DNA of 64,000 bases from Escarpia spicata (Eukaryota > Annelida > Polychaeta > Sabellida > Siboglinidae): assembly GCA_963995525.1 (NCBI GenBank), contig OZ023205.1, forward strand, positions 58,544,000 through 58,607,999, written 5' to 3'. The notes under the pieces are model-generated. The model saw only the letters and a program-made list of their open reading frames with translations, did not search any database and was not told where the DNA came from. A program made the translations under genes and the position numbers. Below, one piece after another: positions 37,850-50,657 of the stretch. Position 1 is the first letter of the stretch, and each line of letters starts with the position of its first letter.

Positions 37850-39098
37850 AAGATTTAACATGATTGCCACCCAGAGAATTAACTCTAGGTGGCAGGTGGA
37901 CAAGGAAGCCCTTTGGCTTATCGAGAGTCCAACCCTTTTATCTATGTGTATCCCGCCCTTCTGAGGTATGCGTCGATTTTGTTAAACATATTCACGCTAC
38001 TACCACCCACACAATCAGCAGATAATCTGTTCCAATCATGTACAGTCCTTTGTGAAAATGAGAACTTTCTTATATCTAATCTACACTGCTCCTTTGCTAA
38101 TGTAACTTCATGTCCTCTAGTCCTTCTATCTTTCTTAACTGAGAAAAAAATATTTCTATCAATATTTTCATGACCATTCATTAATTTAAACACTTCTATC
38201 TGATCTGCTCTCAATCTCCTGGCCTCTAGTGTTGTTAAACCACATTCATTTAGTCGAATTTCATAACTAAGATCCCTCAGTTTTGGTATCATTTTAATCA
38301 CTCTCCTCTGTACTCTTTCTAGCATATCTATGGCCTTCTTTCGATATGGCCTCCATGCTTGTATACAATATTCTAAATGAGGCCTCACTATTGTTTTGTA
38401 CAGCGGTATTATTAGTTCTTGTTCTTTATACGCTATATTTCGCCTAATTAATCCAAGGATTTGATTTCCCTTAGAAGCTGCAATTCCGCACTGCACTGAA
38501 ACGTTCATATCAGCACTAATGGTTAACCCTAAGTCCTTTTATTTTACAGTAGTATTTAGTACAGTACCCCCATTGTATATTCTACATCTTCATTCCTATG
38601 TCCTGTGTGGAGACATTTACATTTCTCAAAATTGAACAGCATTTGCCACTTTTCAGACCATTTGATCAACCTGTCAAGATCATCTTGTAAATGCTGTCTA
38701 TCTCCATCACTTTTAATCCTTCTAAAAACTTTTGTATCATCTGCAAATTTCAACACCTTGCTAGCTATATCATCGTCCAAATCGTTGATATATATATTAA
38801 GAATAATATAGGTCCTAGTATTGATCCCTGTGGTACCCTATTCAATACCGATTTCCAGTTTGAAGCCTCCCCATCAACTACTACACTTTGTCTTCTGTCA
38901 ATCAGCCATTTTTCTATCCAGTTTATTATACCATTTCCTATGCCATGGGCCTTTAGTTTAAGCAGTAATCTTTGATGTGGTACTTTGTCGAAAGCTTTTT
39001 GAAAATCTAAGTAGACGATATCTACTGGTGATCCCTCATCTACCCACTTAGTCATGTTTTCCAAAAAACACAACATATTTGTTAAGCATGACCTCGCG
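37850..39098 (-). pseudogene. CR1/L2-like LINE, copy B (RT to 3' end, 5'-truncated)
   Basis: The minus-strand frames start inside RT motif 2 (A-R-S-C-L-T-N-M-L-C-F-L-E at 39100-39060) and continue through Y-L-D-F-Q-K-A-F-D-K-V-P and F-A-D-D-T. The C-terminal block I-V-R-P-H-L-E-Y-C-I-Q-A-W-R-P-Y follows (38380-38340), then the 3' stem-loop and tail at 37850-37890. Frameshifts are few. The 5' truncation point coincides with the tail of copy A. The G-V-P-Q-G motif has become R-V-P-Q-G. Confidence 0.9.
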
Positions 39099-39370
39099 TT
39101 TAACAAGATTTAACAAGATTGCCATCCAGAAAATTTACTCCAGATGGCAGGTGGACAAGAAAGCCCTTTGGCTTATCGAGAGTCCAACCCGTTTATCTAC
39201 ATATATCCAGCCCTTCTGAGGTATGTGTCGATTTTATTGTTAAACATATTCACACTACTAGCACCCACACAATCATCAGATAATCTGTTCCATTCATTCA
39301 CAGTCCTTTGTGAAAATGAGAACTTTCTTACGTCTAATCTACACTGCTCCTTTACTAATGCAACTTCATG

Positions 39371-41065
39371 TCATGACTTTCTATCTTTCTTAACTGAAAA
39401 AAACATATTTCTATCAATATTTTCATAACCATTCAATATTTTAAACACTTCTATCTGATCTCCTCTCAATCTCCTGGTCTCTAGTGTTGTTAAACCATAT
39501 TCTTTTAGGCGTTTTTCATAACTAAGATCCCTCAGTTTTGGTATCATTTTAGTCGCTCTCCTCTGTACTCTTTCTAGCATATCTATGTCCTTCTTGCGTT
39601 ATGGCCTCCATGCTTGTATACAATATTCTAAATGAGGCCTAACTATTGTTTTGTACAGCGGTATTATTAGTTCTTTTTCTTTATATGCTATATGTCGCCT
39701 AATCAATTCAAGGATTTGATTTCCTTTTGAAGCTGCAATTCCACACAGCTCTGAAACCTTCATGTCAGCACTAATTGTCAGCCCTAAGTCTTTTTCTTTT
39801 ACAGTAGTACTTAGTACAGTTCCCCCCATTGTATATTCTACATATTCGTTCCCATGTCCTGTGTGAAGGCATTTACGTTTCCCAAAATTGAACAACATTT
39901 GCCACTTTTCAGACCATTTGATCAACCTGTCAAGATCATCTTGTAAATGCTGTCTATCTCCATCACTTTTAATCCTTCTAAACACTTTTGTATCATCTGC
40001 AAATTTCAACACTTTGCTAGCTATAGCATCATCCAAATCGTTTATATATATTAAGAATAATATAGGTCCCAGTACTGATCCCTGTGGAACCCCACTCAAA
40101 ACTGATTTCCAGTTTGAAGCCTCCCCATCAACAACTACCCGTTGTCTTCTGTCAATCAGCCATTTTTCTATCCAGTTAATTATACCATTTCCTATGCCAT
40201 GGGCCTTTAGTTTAAGCAGTAATCTTTGATGTGGCACTTTGTCGAAAGCTTTTTGAAAATCTAAGTAGATGATATCTACTGGTGATCTATCATCTACCCA
40301 CTTAGTGATATCTTCCAAAAAACACAACATATTTGTTAAGCATGACCTCGCTTTTAGAAACCCGTGTTGAGATGGGTTTATCAAGTTATGTTTAACAAGA
40401 AAATCCACAACGTGATCTTTAATTAGTCTTTCTAATAATTTACAAATCACCGATGTTAAACTAACTGGTCTATAATTATTTGACTTGTTTCTCGAACCTT
40501 TTTTAAATAACGGTATAATGTTTGCTTCTTTCCATTCTAAAGGAACCACTCCCTCTTCTAATGACAAGTTGAAAACTGTTGCAAGCGGTATGCTAATTTG
40601 TTCTACAATTTCCAATAGTAGTTTGGGTGGAATACCATCCACTCCAGGTGATTTATTATCCTTCATAGCCCTAATTTTCTTAGCTACCATTTCTGGGGTT
40701 ACAATTAACTGTCTTAAATAGTCTGATTCTGCCCCCTTGAACTTAGTCTCTGGTACTGGCAGTGAACTAATATCTTCCCTGATAAACACTGAACTAAAAT
40801 ACTCATTCAGGTCTTCTGCCATTAAGAATCCCTCTGATTTTATATCTCCAGCACTTTCTTCTAGAGGACCGACCTTATCCTGAACTTTCTGTTTGCTTCG
40901 AACATACGTATAACAACTCTTACCGTCATGTTTTATATCACTAGGTAATTTTTTTTCATAGCTTCTCTTTGAATTTCGAATTCCAGCTGTAGCTTGGATA
41001 AGTGCTTCTTTATAAATGTTGTAGTCTTCATAATTTCCAGTACATCTATATGACTTCCACATCAT
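39371..41065 (-). pseudogene. Reverse transcriptase of LINE copy A, one nonsense codon
   Basis: The 488-codon frame 41065-39599 carries the full RT: K-S-P-G-V-D-G-I-P, F-K-K-G-S-R and Y-R-P-V-S-L-T-S-V, Q-H-G-F-L, D-F-Q-K-A-F-D-K-V-P, S-G-V-P-Q-G-S-V-L-G-P, the catalytic F-A-D-D-T, and the thumb-like W-Q-M-L-F-N-F and H-L-E-Y-C-I-Q-A-W-R-P. A single TAA at about 39600 (Tyr codon in copy B) separates it from an otherwise continuous C-terminus (M-L-E-R-V-Q-R-R-A-T-K) to 39374. All catalytic RT residues are present. Confidence 0.9.
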
Positions 41066-41163
41066 TTGTTTATACTAAATTTTTTGGGCCGTTTCCCTTG
41101 TTTTTTGAAGGGTACACATTTATTGACTATGCACTTAATTTCACTTTTAAAGATATTCCAGCA

Positions 41164-42050
41164 TTATGTTGCTGCCTTATTCTTCAGTGTGATATTCCAG
41201 TCTATCGTTGCTAAATATTTCCTCATGTCCGTACACCTTCCTTTGTGGAAATTTCTCCTATACTGCTTTTTATTATTCCTTTCTGATTTTACTTTGATGG
41301 TAAAATGTATCTGGTTGTGATCACTACTCCCCAGTGGCTCATATATCTTTACATTGTCAACTAATTCATTCTGTAAGGACAAAACTATGTCTAACACATT
41401 CGCACCTCTGGTTGGTTCTAGCACATTTTGAAAAAGGAAAGTATCTTATACAAAAACTAAAAACTTGTGGTCCTCATTCCCCATACTCCATTGTACATGC
41501 CCGTGGTTAAAATCCACCATAATAATACAGTCCCGTTTGCTTACTTCCCTTTTAGCTTTTTTTATTTTTTATTCTCTTCTATGCTTATGTTTGGACTTCG
41601 ATAAACTAACCCAACTGTTAACGTTGAGTTTCCTGTAACTATGTTACACCAAATAGCTTCTTCGCAATCTGCTTCTCTTTCTAATTTTATTTCATAGGCC
41701 TGGATAGATTCTTTAATATATAAAATAACTCAACCTCCCTTTCTTCCTATTCTATCTTTCCTAAACATTACATATCCTGTCAGTCCCAATTCGGCATCTG
41801 ATATATCGGTGGTGGTCCATGATTCGGTTATACCTGTTATGTGAGGGTCAATATATTCTACCATAATGTTTAGTTCATTTCTTTTGTTTACTATACTCCT
41901 TGCATTTAAACAAACATATTTATATCCAGCTTCAGAAGAGTTGTCTTTATCTATCCCTCCAGTTTCGGGCTTCTCTGTGATTCCCCCCTGCGAATCTAGT
42001 TTAAATAGATGCAACCTCTCCCACAATTCCTGAGAGAATAATCTGTTCAA
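41164..42050 (-). pseudogene. Endonuclease region of LINE copy A
   Basis: It reads C-L-N-A-R-S-I-V-N-K (first APE block), I-T-G-I-T-E-S-W (catalytic Glu), G-L-V-Y-R-S-P-N, an M-V-D-F-N block and L-G-S-S-D-H-N-Q-I (terminal S-D-H). The span is interrupted by a stop near 41730 and a frameshift near 41560-41430. The arrangement is that of an APE endonuclease of CR1/L2/Jockey-type LINEs. Confidence 0.85.
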
Positions 42051-42095
42051 CTCTTGTCTTCTTTAGTTTCCTGACTAACTGTCTGTATTTCTGTA

Positions 42096-42503
42096 CTATC
42101 CCAGTTGTTCCCTCCCGGTCTGCATCTTGCCACTGCTATTTTCCTTCAGTCTTGCAGTATTCCCACCTCTCTCCCTGTCGTCTCTCTCCATTCCACATTC
42201 CACAGTCTCCTTACTAATTTTCATCTCCATCCCCTTCACAATATCTGTCAACCTTACTACCTCCTTCTGTAGACACTCCACCTTCCAACACACCTTGCAC
42301 TGAAAGGTGAATCCCTCCTCCTTGGTTTCTGCCCATGACTTCCCACAGCCAGACAACGCAAAATCCACCCAGCTGCGACAGTGATCGCACACCAAGTGTC
42401 GCTTTGCATTGACTTGCCGCTTGCAAAGGCGCCATATCCCTATACTTAATAACTTAACTAACTTAGTCTTTATAAAGATTGTTTCCTGTGTACTACAGCA
42501 CAC
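42096..42503 (-). pseudogene. ORF1-like zinc-finger and coiled-coil start of LINE copy A
   Basis: There is a Cys/His cluster (C-D-H-C, then C-G-K-S-W, then C-K-V-C-W-K-V-E-C) followed by a heptad-like region (V-V-R-L-T-D-I-V) and a charged tail. This matches the finger plus coiled coil often seen at the start of CR1/L2-type elements. Its start codon is not certain. Confidence 0.6.
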
Positions 42504-43139
42504 ATTATGTTACATATTTTAATTACACAGCTTGCTATCTATCCTATCACGAACGCTAACATTACCGGTAGTGACCTAAATTAAATACAATCAATTACGT
42601 TACGTTAGGCTGCTTTATTTATTTAGGTTGTGCCGCGCGCTAGCGAATACGTGGGACACTATAGCTACATAAACAATCTGGATTTCGCCCGACTATCGCC
42701 CTTGCTTAAATTTAACAACAATGCTACCTAATCAAAGTATCTAGCAAATACTGGCTTACACAAATATTATCTTATATAAGTAGTTTTACGGTTGTTTACA
42801 CCTTATCGAAAGCTAAGTTACGCTATTATCACTCACTAGACTAAAGTGTTCTAAAATACAAAGCACTAACTAACTTTACGCACTAACTTACTTTAAGCAC
42901 GACATGTCTATTGTTATTTTATGAATAATTGTAAGGTAAGAATAATACTTATTGATCAATATTTCCACTTGGTTTTTTTTCCTTTTTCTGCACCAACAAT
43001 TCAACCGTGATCTACATCTGCCAATGTTCCCGCCAAAAGATTTGAAGGTCCGGCAATTCCAGCAGTTAAGCCACTGCCGTTATCTTATGAATGCCAATGA
43101 TGTATACATTCAAAATAGTTATATATATATACTGTATAT

Positions 43140-43170
<31 letters not shown>
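42504..43170. other. No recognised gene; TA run at the right edge
   Basis: AT-rich sequence ends with (TA)n at about 43143-43170, which flanks the terminal repeat of the next transposon. Confidence 0.45.
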
Positions 43171-44721
43171 GGTCGATTCTCACGAAACATGGTTGTTGAA
43201 TAAGTGACTTTAACTTTTGTCTTAAGAAAATAGACATATCGGACATTAGAAAAACCAAAATGGGACACCTTAATAGCTATGTCTGTGGCCACAGTAACAC
43301 GTCATATTTATATGACATAGTGAAATGTATCCATACAAATGCACACAGGTTTGCATGAGATAACACATTCAGAGGCGTTCAGGGATTTTGGCCTAACTTG
43401 CTGTGTTTGTTGTATTTGTCACACTTACAAAGTTGCTACATTTTCTTTTTTCATGTTTTATGTATACATGATAGCACATCAATAAGTGCAGTGTAAAAGA
43501 AGAAGCCGTCATTAACTAAATATTGAGCTCATGTTTTAGTTGAGATGTTGTATATCCCAGTGGCACACTGCTACAATTTACTAATGACTGATTGTGTGTG
43601 TTATCTCACTAGATAGACGTATGTTGTATGGATACTCAACATCTGCTTTGGTTGAATCAACGTCACAGTTAAGAACAGGGCCTGGTTAACTAACAAAACT
43701 TTCTAGGAACATTTGGTATAGATAATTTATAGTTAATTACTCATTTCTGTATAATAAACATCATATATCGTTTTAGAACAACTATTTATTTTGCTTGTCA
43801 GTTGACAGTTACACAGAAAGTACATGTTACTGCCCAATGTTACATCATTGTTAAAGCAAACACATTTAATGTAAACCATACATAAATCTATGACTTGGCA
43901 CTCCAAATATCGCCATATGTACCGAAACAAAAAACGTAAACAAGTTGCGAAAATACCTAAATACTTCTGAGAACATTGAATGTTGTATGGATACTATGGT
44001 TTTGTATGGATACTATAAACCCCACATTGGATACTCGACGTCCTACTGCATCAATACTCGTATAACAAGCTTAACCCATAACGAACTCAACGTAAACATA
44101 TCAATGCTTCACAGTGAGCATACAAACCTAAAGTACTATTCTTTACGCTTATGCCAAACTAGAATTATTCAAGGTCACACAGATCTCACAGCAGCGACTC
44201 CTTATGAAACAAGTATGTGTGCGTAACAAACAAATAGGACCACTAATTTAACGAAATGCAATTGAAAACATTGTGCAAGCGGCTGTATTAATGGACTAGT
44301 CCAATAAGAGGCGTTTGTTGTATGGATACACAATGTTGTATGGATACCATGTCACCCTACTGATGTTAATGTATGGGCTGTTCTCACCAGCAAACTTGTC
44401 TAGAGCACATAGAACATGATCAACATATCACTAGGCATATCAGTACATGTAACTGAAGTTAAAATCAACAATTACACAGTAATTAATAAATAACACAAAC
44501 TAGCAAGTAATGGAAGATTACACTTTGGAATTAGCAATTGCTGTTGTACAGTTCATCAATTATATGATGTCACCAAAACATGACTACCTAAGAAACAATC
44601 GACATCATCGATGAAGCACTAGACTGCACTAAACGTTCAAATACACGTTCAACCTTTGCCCGATCAGATGGGCAAATGTCCATGAATGTCTTGTTGACAC
44701 TTTACAGAGTATGTCCTCCTT

Positions 44722-45982
44722 GCCAATGTACATCTAATCGGTTTTCCTCCAGCGCCACTTGCCACGTGTTGGAGTATGACTGGTGATGAAGAATTCGTCA
44801 TCCTCTTTCTTAATTACCTTGGACACGTGCCATTTCTTGCGGTGCACAATGGCTATGTAGTCCCCGGGTGATGGCATAATGAGGGGGACTTCGTCATCCT
44901 CATTCTGAGTCATTGATAGTGATTCAGCGGGTGTGTCGTCATTGTTTGCTGTTGTTGACTGATGACCAGTTGCAGTGACGGACACCTTTGTATGTATCCA
45001 TCCTGGACACGTAGGGGAGAACTGATCATCTTTAGAACAGCAATCCTTGAAGCAGGATGTCTCCCTCATCCATAACTGACGACCAATAACGACCATCGCG
45101 TGTGCCGATATGAGCCCATCTACTGGTGTTATTTTCCATGAGCCGATGATGTCACGACACTCTGTGACATGCGCTGACATCACACGGATGAATTCCATTT
45201 TGCCTTCAGCCATCCGGAAGTAATTACAGAAGGAATCTGCTTCCGATATTACGGTACCTTTCTTCACTGCGTTTTCTGCCATCTTTTAACTGCACCGCCG
45301 ACGCCTTCACAGAGTCCTTTTCCGTGGCCCGCCTCCAGCAACTGATCTCGCTTCTCTTGGGTTTGTTTAAGCTTAGGTTTTAGGTTGCGCTCAAATCATT
45401 GGTACAGCAACGACCAGTCGTTGGCTTGGATTGACTTGTTGTCGTCGACGCTTGGGACTGAGGGCAATGTTTGGTGCAGGGATGTTGGCCAGGTGGTGTG
45501 ACGCTCTCTCTGTTGTATATTTGACTCCAGCTTCTCCTGTCTAAGCCTGCCTCGACGTGTGTGGGTCGTTATTGCCTTACGAAAGCGTTGATGTGCGATT
45601 GCCTCCTTCGACACCTTTGAGACTCTCTTTCTGTATGTCTGTGAAAAAAGGAAAAAACCATAAATTATCTAGTAGATAGCTAACCATAGGACTACACTAC
45701 ACATTTATAATTACACTGAAATAGCTGAAATAAATACAAACATACACTGATTAAAATCATCTGTAGAATATACACATGAATAATTATCATAATTAATGTG
45801 ATGTTTATTTTTTCACCACTTCTGATTACATATTTATAAAACAAAATTACACGCACAACTGTTCGCTCCGTCTCCTTCTTTCCATATTCCGGGTTCACCT
45901 GATGCTTCTTTTCCCGCCACCGTATTGATGCAGCCGCACCCTTCTTCCTCTGCGCAGCAGTGGGCACTCGTTTCGGTGGCAT
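44722..45982 (-). pseudogene. Broken spliced gene of the 43.2-47.5 kb transposon, transposase-like, superfamily unknown
   Basis: Exon 1 (from Met 45982) is basic: M-P-P-K-R, S-I-R-W-R-E-K-K-H-Q and ending near E-T-E-R-T (about 45857). A strong acceptor (TTTTTTCACAG) opens exon 2 at 45638 with T-Y-R-K-R-V-S-K-V-S-K-E-A-I, in agreeing phase. A stop ends that frame at about 45396. Further left are G-H-G-K-G-L-C-E-G-V-G-G-A-V-K-R (about 45340-45295) and, after a one-base frameshift, frame 45282-44734, which has a Cys cluster (E-T-S-C-F-K-D-C-C) and a C-terminal G-D-Y-I-A-I-V-H and W-R-W-R-K block. A glycine-rich H-G-K-G...K-R block is a landmark I recall from abundant uncharacterised invertebrate transposon proteins. 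The central catalytic part appears deleted. Confidence 0.6.
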
Positions 45983-46904
45983 TCTTTAACTGTATGATGA
46001 AAATAAGCAATATGTATAAGAAAGACAGTACCCTTGCAATATACTACACACAAATAGCTAGCGTACACTCAAAGCATAGACATTAGGAAATATGTATTTT
46101 CTTCTTCATCTAAACACTCTGTTTCTTATTAATTTTGCACCAATACAGAAACAATTGTGGGGAATGCTTAACAATATGAACTATAACAACGGAGCAACTA
46201 AGCTGACCAACCTCAACCTAACTTCAATCCGCCCAGAGATACAGGCACAAAGATAATTTCAGAAAATCAGCATGTATCCATACAACAAGATGTGATATCG
46301 AGTATCCATACAAAAAGAGTCAATAATATACACACAAATTTCACACACAAATTAATAATTCTGGCCACACGTATTATGTATGACTTGAGAATGTAGAATG
46401 TAGGCAATAAAACATGCAAACAACTGCCATAGACAAGACAACATGTTTGAGTAACTCAAAATAACACGTAACTTTTGAGTTGTTTACGCAAAATTCCCAA
46501 ATTATAATAAATTATAATTGAACATATCACACTAAATATAAACCATACGTAATTATCATTAATATAATACCTTTACATGTTATACAAAGTCATTATGAGG
46601 CACACAGTTGCAACTTTTTTGCACAACCGAGTATCCATACAATAAACATATCGCTCCGTATCTATACAACAATCATCTTCAGATCGGCATTAACGCAGGT
46701 ATTGGTGAAGGTAGACTGGCTGTATTTACCACTCACGCGAAGCATATTTGTTTCAAAACAAGCCTGCATGCGATTAACGCCTAAAAGCTTTGTATTTTAT
46801 AAACCCGCATTACCTCAAATGTATAAGTAATACCTGTCAAAATTACAAATTCATCTAAGCACAAAAGTTGTCAGAAAATTATAAAAACTTACTTCGTACT
46901 GGTC

Positions 46905-46970
46905 GATTTCGTTCGATTCGCAGAGCGTCTCTAACCACTCTACCAGTGTAGTACAAGTCAACAACACCAC
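46905..46970 (-). other. tRNA-like segment near the transposon right side
   Basis: The minus strand reads TGGTAGAGTGGTTAGAGACG followed by CTCTGCGAATCGAAC, a box A-like and weak box B-like pair. It lacks a closing acceptor stem, so it may be a SINE head or a coincidence. Confidence 0.3.
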
Positions 46971-47549
46971 ATGGCATCACTATTCCTCATTCCCATTTTA
47001 ACACCGTGCATGTTGTATGGATATTATTCGTATGGATATTGGAACACTTTCGAGTGGTTGTACATATCGACCGAACCACACAATACCAAGAAAAACAATA
47101 CATATCCATCTACCTTATACTATATGTCTACTGAATATGTTTCTCTAATGTACGTAACTGTGACAGTGTTGACATTTTAAGAGTAGTCGTACGGATACGC
47201 ATTTTTTTACCATTTTATAAAAAATATGATATGTTACCCATTCGCGGAGTTATCGTCCCAACAATAATGTTTTCCATTGTCAATGGGCTTTCATAAGATC
47301 AAGTGGAATGTGACAGGTGTAAGCAAATCTACTTTTATATATATGCATTGTATGAAATTCTAGCCTACAAATTGCATGCTGTATGGATATTGTATATTTT
47401 ACATTACAAAAACAAATAATATTATGTACACACTGCTTCTGAGCCTAGCCAAACAACGTTTACGGTCGTTGTAGCTAAACATATCGTACTTCATAATCAA
47501 ATTCGAAAAAGCCGACCTTTCTTGAGAATCGATCATATATATAACGTAT

Positions 47550-47812
<263 letters not shown>

Positions 47813-47829
47813 ACATATATACGTATATA

Positions 47830-48499
47830 CATGTATATTATATAAACTTATACTGGAATAACAATGTTGAAGTCCCGCTAAACTGCATTTAAGAAGCCCA
47901 AAGCATTGTTTGCCATTTCAATGTTCCGCAAATGAAACTTTAAAATTGAATATGAAATATTCAAATAGTAAACAAATGTGTAGAAGGTAATAGCGGAGGC
48001 AGATGGGGCTAACGGCCTAACCGCATGTTCTTGGAACTGCCTATAAATGTAGTTTGGTTCCATCAATCAAGACCGGCGAAGACAGTAAGTGGGACGAAGT
48101 ACCATTGATTCGGCAAGTATCCTTATATTTGTGTTGATAATACACCTGGGGTAGTCTAATAATATTATTGGCTCGAGAGAGTGATTCCGGGTACTGCAAC
48201 AGACACAACTTTTTAAGACTGTTCCTTCTAACTTGATTGATATATTCCTGTCTGTTGTGATACCTCGGTCTCCCCCCGGGCATTCGCACCGTCTTTTACA
48301 CGTCCTTCGTCGCACTTCTACCTAAACACGCACATCACTGGTAAGCAAATCCACCAGTCCACCAACGTGTGCAAAGGCACCGATATGTTTGATCTCCTTC
48401 AACTCATGTAACTATGGTGTTCGACCCCTCTTTCTTGTATCAAACCACGCAATTTTCATCCACACTACATTTTCATATTAAGGAACATCATCGATCAGT
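47830..48499. other. No recognised gene
   Basis: 48260-48330 resembles 32800-32900 (dispersed repeat). No coding support was found. Confidence 0.4.
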
Positions 48500-49440
48500 G
48501 TTTAAGTGGAATATCCCACTTTTCATCAATGATGTGGACTTCAGGAAAGCTTTTGATTGTATTCACAGGGAGAGTCTATGGAGAATTGTTAAATACTATG
48601 GAATTCCGTCCACAATTATCAACCTTGTGGAAATTGTTTACAAAACGTCAGATGTGCAGTTGAACATGAAGGCAGATTGTAAAAATGGTTTCCTATAATG
48701 TCGGGAGTGAGGCAAGGTTGTGTGATGTCAGGGTTTTTGTTTGTGTTCGTTGGTAGATTGAACTATGCGAAAAACAACTAGATGGAAAAGAGGAATTCAG
48801 TGGGGATTAGATATGCTGGAGGACGTATATTTTGCTGACGATTTAGCCCATTTGTCATCATCAAGAATAAACTAACCAATTGCAATAGGTGTCGGCGATG
48901 TGGAGACCGTTGATAGTTTCAGATGTCAGAGTTCAGTTATCGATGCAAACAAAGTTTCAACCCCGGATATAAGTTCACGCCTTTAGAAAGCAAGAGCAGC
49001 CCATTATAAACTGAGGAAAGTGTGGACATCAAACCAATACAGTAGGATAACTAAAAGTAGAATCGACAGGAGCAGTGTGATGTCGGTTCTGCTATACGGA
49101 GCAGAGTGTTGGAAGATAAATCAACCTGATGGACAAAGGCTAATTACATTCCACAACAACTGTTTACGTCAAATTCGAAGTATACTCTGCCCAAAAAACA
49201 TTTCAAATGAAAAACTGTATGAAAATGTAGAACCAAGTAGAATAACGGACATCATCAAGGCGAGGCGATGGAGTTTTATTGGCCATATCCTTAGATTCGA
49301 GAATACAAATGAATGCCGTATAGTGATGAATTGGACTCCTGTGATCGGGAGACCAAAAGAGACGTGGCGACGAATAATGGAGATGCGTTTGGGTGGAAAT
49401 CCTGGGTAGCGGCGGCACGGAGGGCGGCTGACAGGGTAGA
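48500..49440 (+). pseudogene. LINE reverse transcriptase to C-terminal remnant
   Basis: It starts with D-V-D-F-R-K-A-F-D-C-I-H-R-E-S-L-W (48530-48580), then a frameshift, S-G-V-R-Q-G-C-V-M-S-G-F-L (48700) and a disrupted catalytic block. The post-RT region (49020-49409) has S-V-M-S-V-L-L-Y-G-A-E-C-W-K, C-L-R-Q-I-R, R-R-W-S-F-I-G-H-I-L-R and G-R-P-K-E-T-W-R-R. The pattern fits RTE/CR1-like elements. The catalytic D-D region is lost. Confidence 0.85.
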
Positions 49441-50657
49441 CTGGTGGACTTTTGTGCATGCCCTGTGCGACAAGTGGTGCCCAAGGGATCCGTAAGTAAG
49501 AAAGTAATCGTCAGCCCATGCTTCTCGAACACCTCGACATCGGTCCACTTTTACAGCGCTTTTGTTGTAGTACCCGTCTGTTCTTCGCTAACAAAGTTAT
49601 GACAATATTGGCAGATACATTCAAAATCTGTGCGGGTCAACCGAGCCTGCATGTGACTTGTGGCAGTTGCGGTCCCGACAGAAGATTCACGGGCCCCGGG
49701 TCCGCCGGCCCGCAGTTATGTCGAACGCTGGTCCCTCGCAGTCATCTTCGTTTGTTTTTCTGATCGGTCGAAACCAATCACAGATACAAAATTAATATAC
49801 GAATTGCATTTAACAATGCAAGTAAAGTCCAGAAGCAAACCGCCAATACAAATTCAGTAGCACTGCGCTAAATGTCACTACCATTACAACTAGAAACGGC
49901 AAGTCCGCGGCTCTATGACTATGTCCATAGCCAAATGTAATTGCTAGTCATACCAGTGACTTCTTACTCATAAACAGAACAACTGTTGATATCCTATTAA
50001 TAATCTACCATAGCAATACGTACACCATAATAAAGTAGGCCCTATCGAGTTCAAGATATGAAGTCAGGTTTGGTGCCTAACCATGTCTATATATATTTAA
50101 GACGAGTAGTCGAGTATTCAACGCAGAATTCATTCCATTATGTCCAGTTCTATTTGTTCCCTGTTACTCACGGTAACCTACAGACCGAACGAGAAGGTGT
50201 ATTGATAATCCAAGTCGCTGCTTTTGAGTATGGGAGGAATGGGGATTCACTTGGGCTACCACACTGGATCATATCCTCTCACCTTGTGAATCAGTCGGTA
50301 TCTAAATACAATTTTCAAATGAAATGAAATTGAGAAAGCTTCTTTACGAACACTGTTTTGTGTGGCACAAGTAGTGTACTACTGATTTGCTCGCCAAAAT
50401 ATCATTGCTATCGATAGTTCAGAGTACTGTCGACAATAACTGCGAGTGGACAAATAGTTATTGATTACTTTGCGACTTGTGACGGGTATAATAGCACAGC
50501 AGCTACATGGACTGGCCTAGCTATTAGCCTATTAAAGAAATGTATATATAATGTCTGTACAATGGAAAAACGTAGGCGCGCACGCACGCAGTATGCATGC
50601 ACGCACGCATACACACGTGCAATCATACATACACGTGTGCTATTAAACAAACACATT
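49441..50657. other. No recognised gene
   Basis: 49625-49705 shares G-rich dispersed-repeat-like sequence with other sites. Nothing else is supported. Confidence 0.4.

Larger units (their letters stand above)
39099..42503 (-). mobile_element. CR1/L2-like LINE, copy A, nearly full length
   Basis: A 3.4-kb minus-strand element with a zinc-finger ORF1-like start (42503-42100), an endonuclease region (42050-41070), one long RT frame (41065-39599), the post-RT domain (39598-39371) and a 3' end. The 3' end has a stem-loop and a TTAAATCTTG-type tail (39099-39150). It has few disabling changes, so the insertion is relatively young. Its tail abuts copy B directly. Confidence 0.88.
43171..47534. mobile_element. 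4.4-kb DNA transposon candidate with short terminal repeats and multiple 13-mer repeats
   Basis: The left end GGTCGATTCTCACGAAA (43171-43187) is matched, inverted, by TTTCTTGAGAATCGATC at the right end (about 47518-47534), and both ends sit in TA-rich DNA. The interior carries about a dozen copies of GTTGTATGGATAC or close variants in both orientations: 43327, 43623, 43982, 44001, 44317, 44335, 46274, 46302, 46631, 46658, 47012, 47187 and 47382. They lie on both sides of a minus-strand gene remnant. The motif clusters look like transposase-binding subterminal repeats. The superfamily was not identified. Confidence 0.65.
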
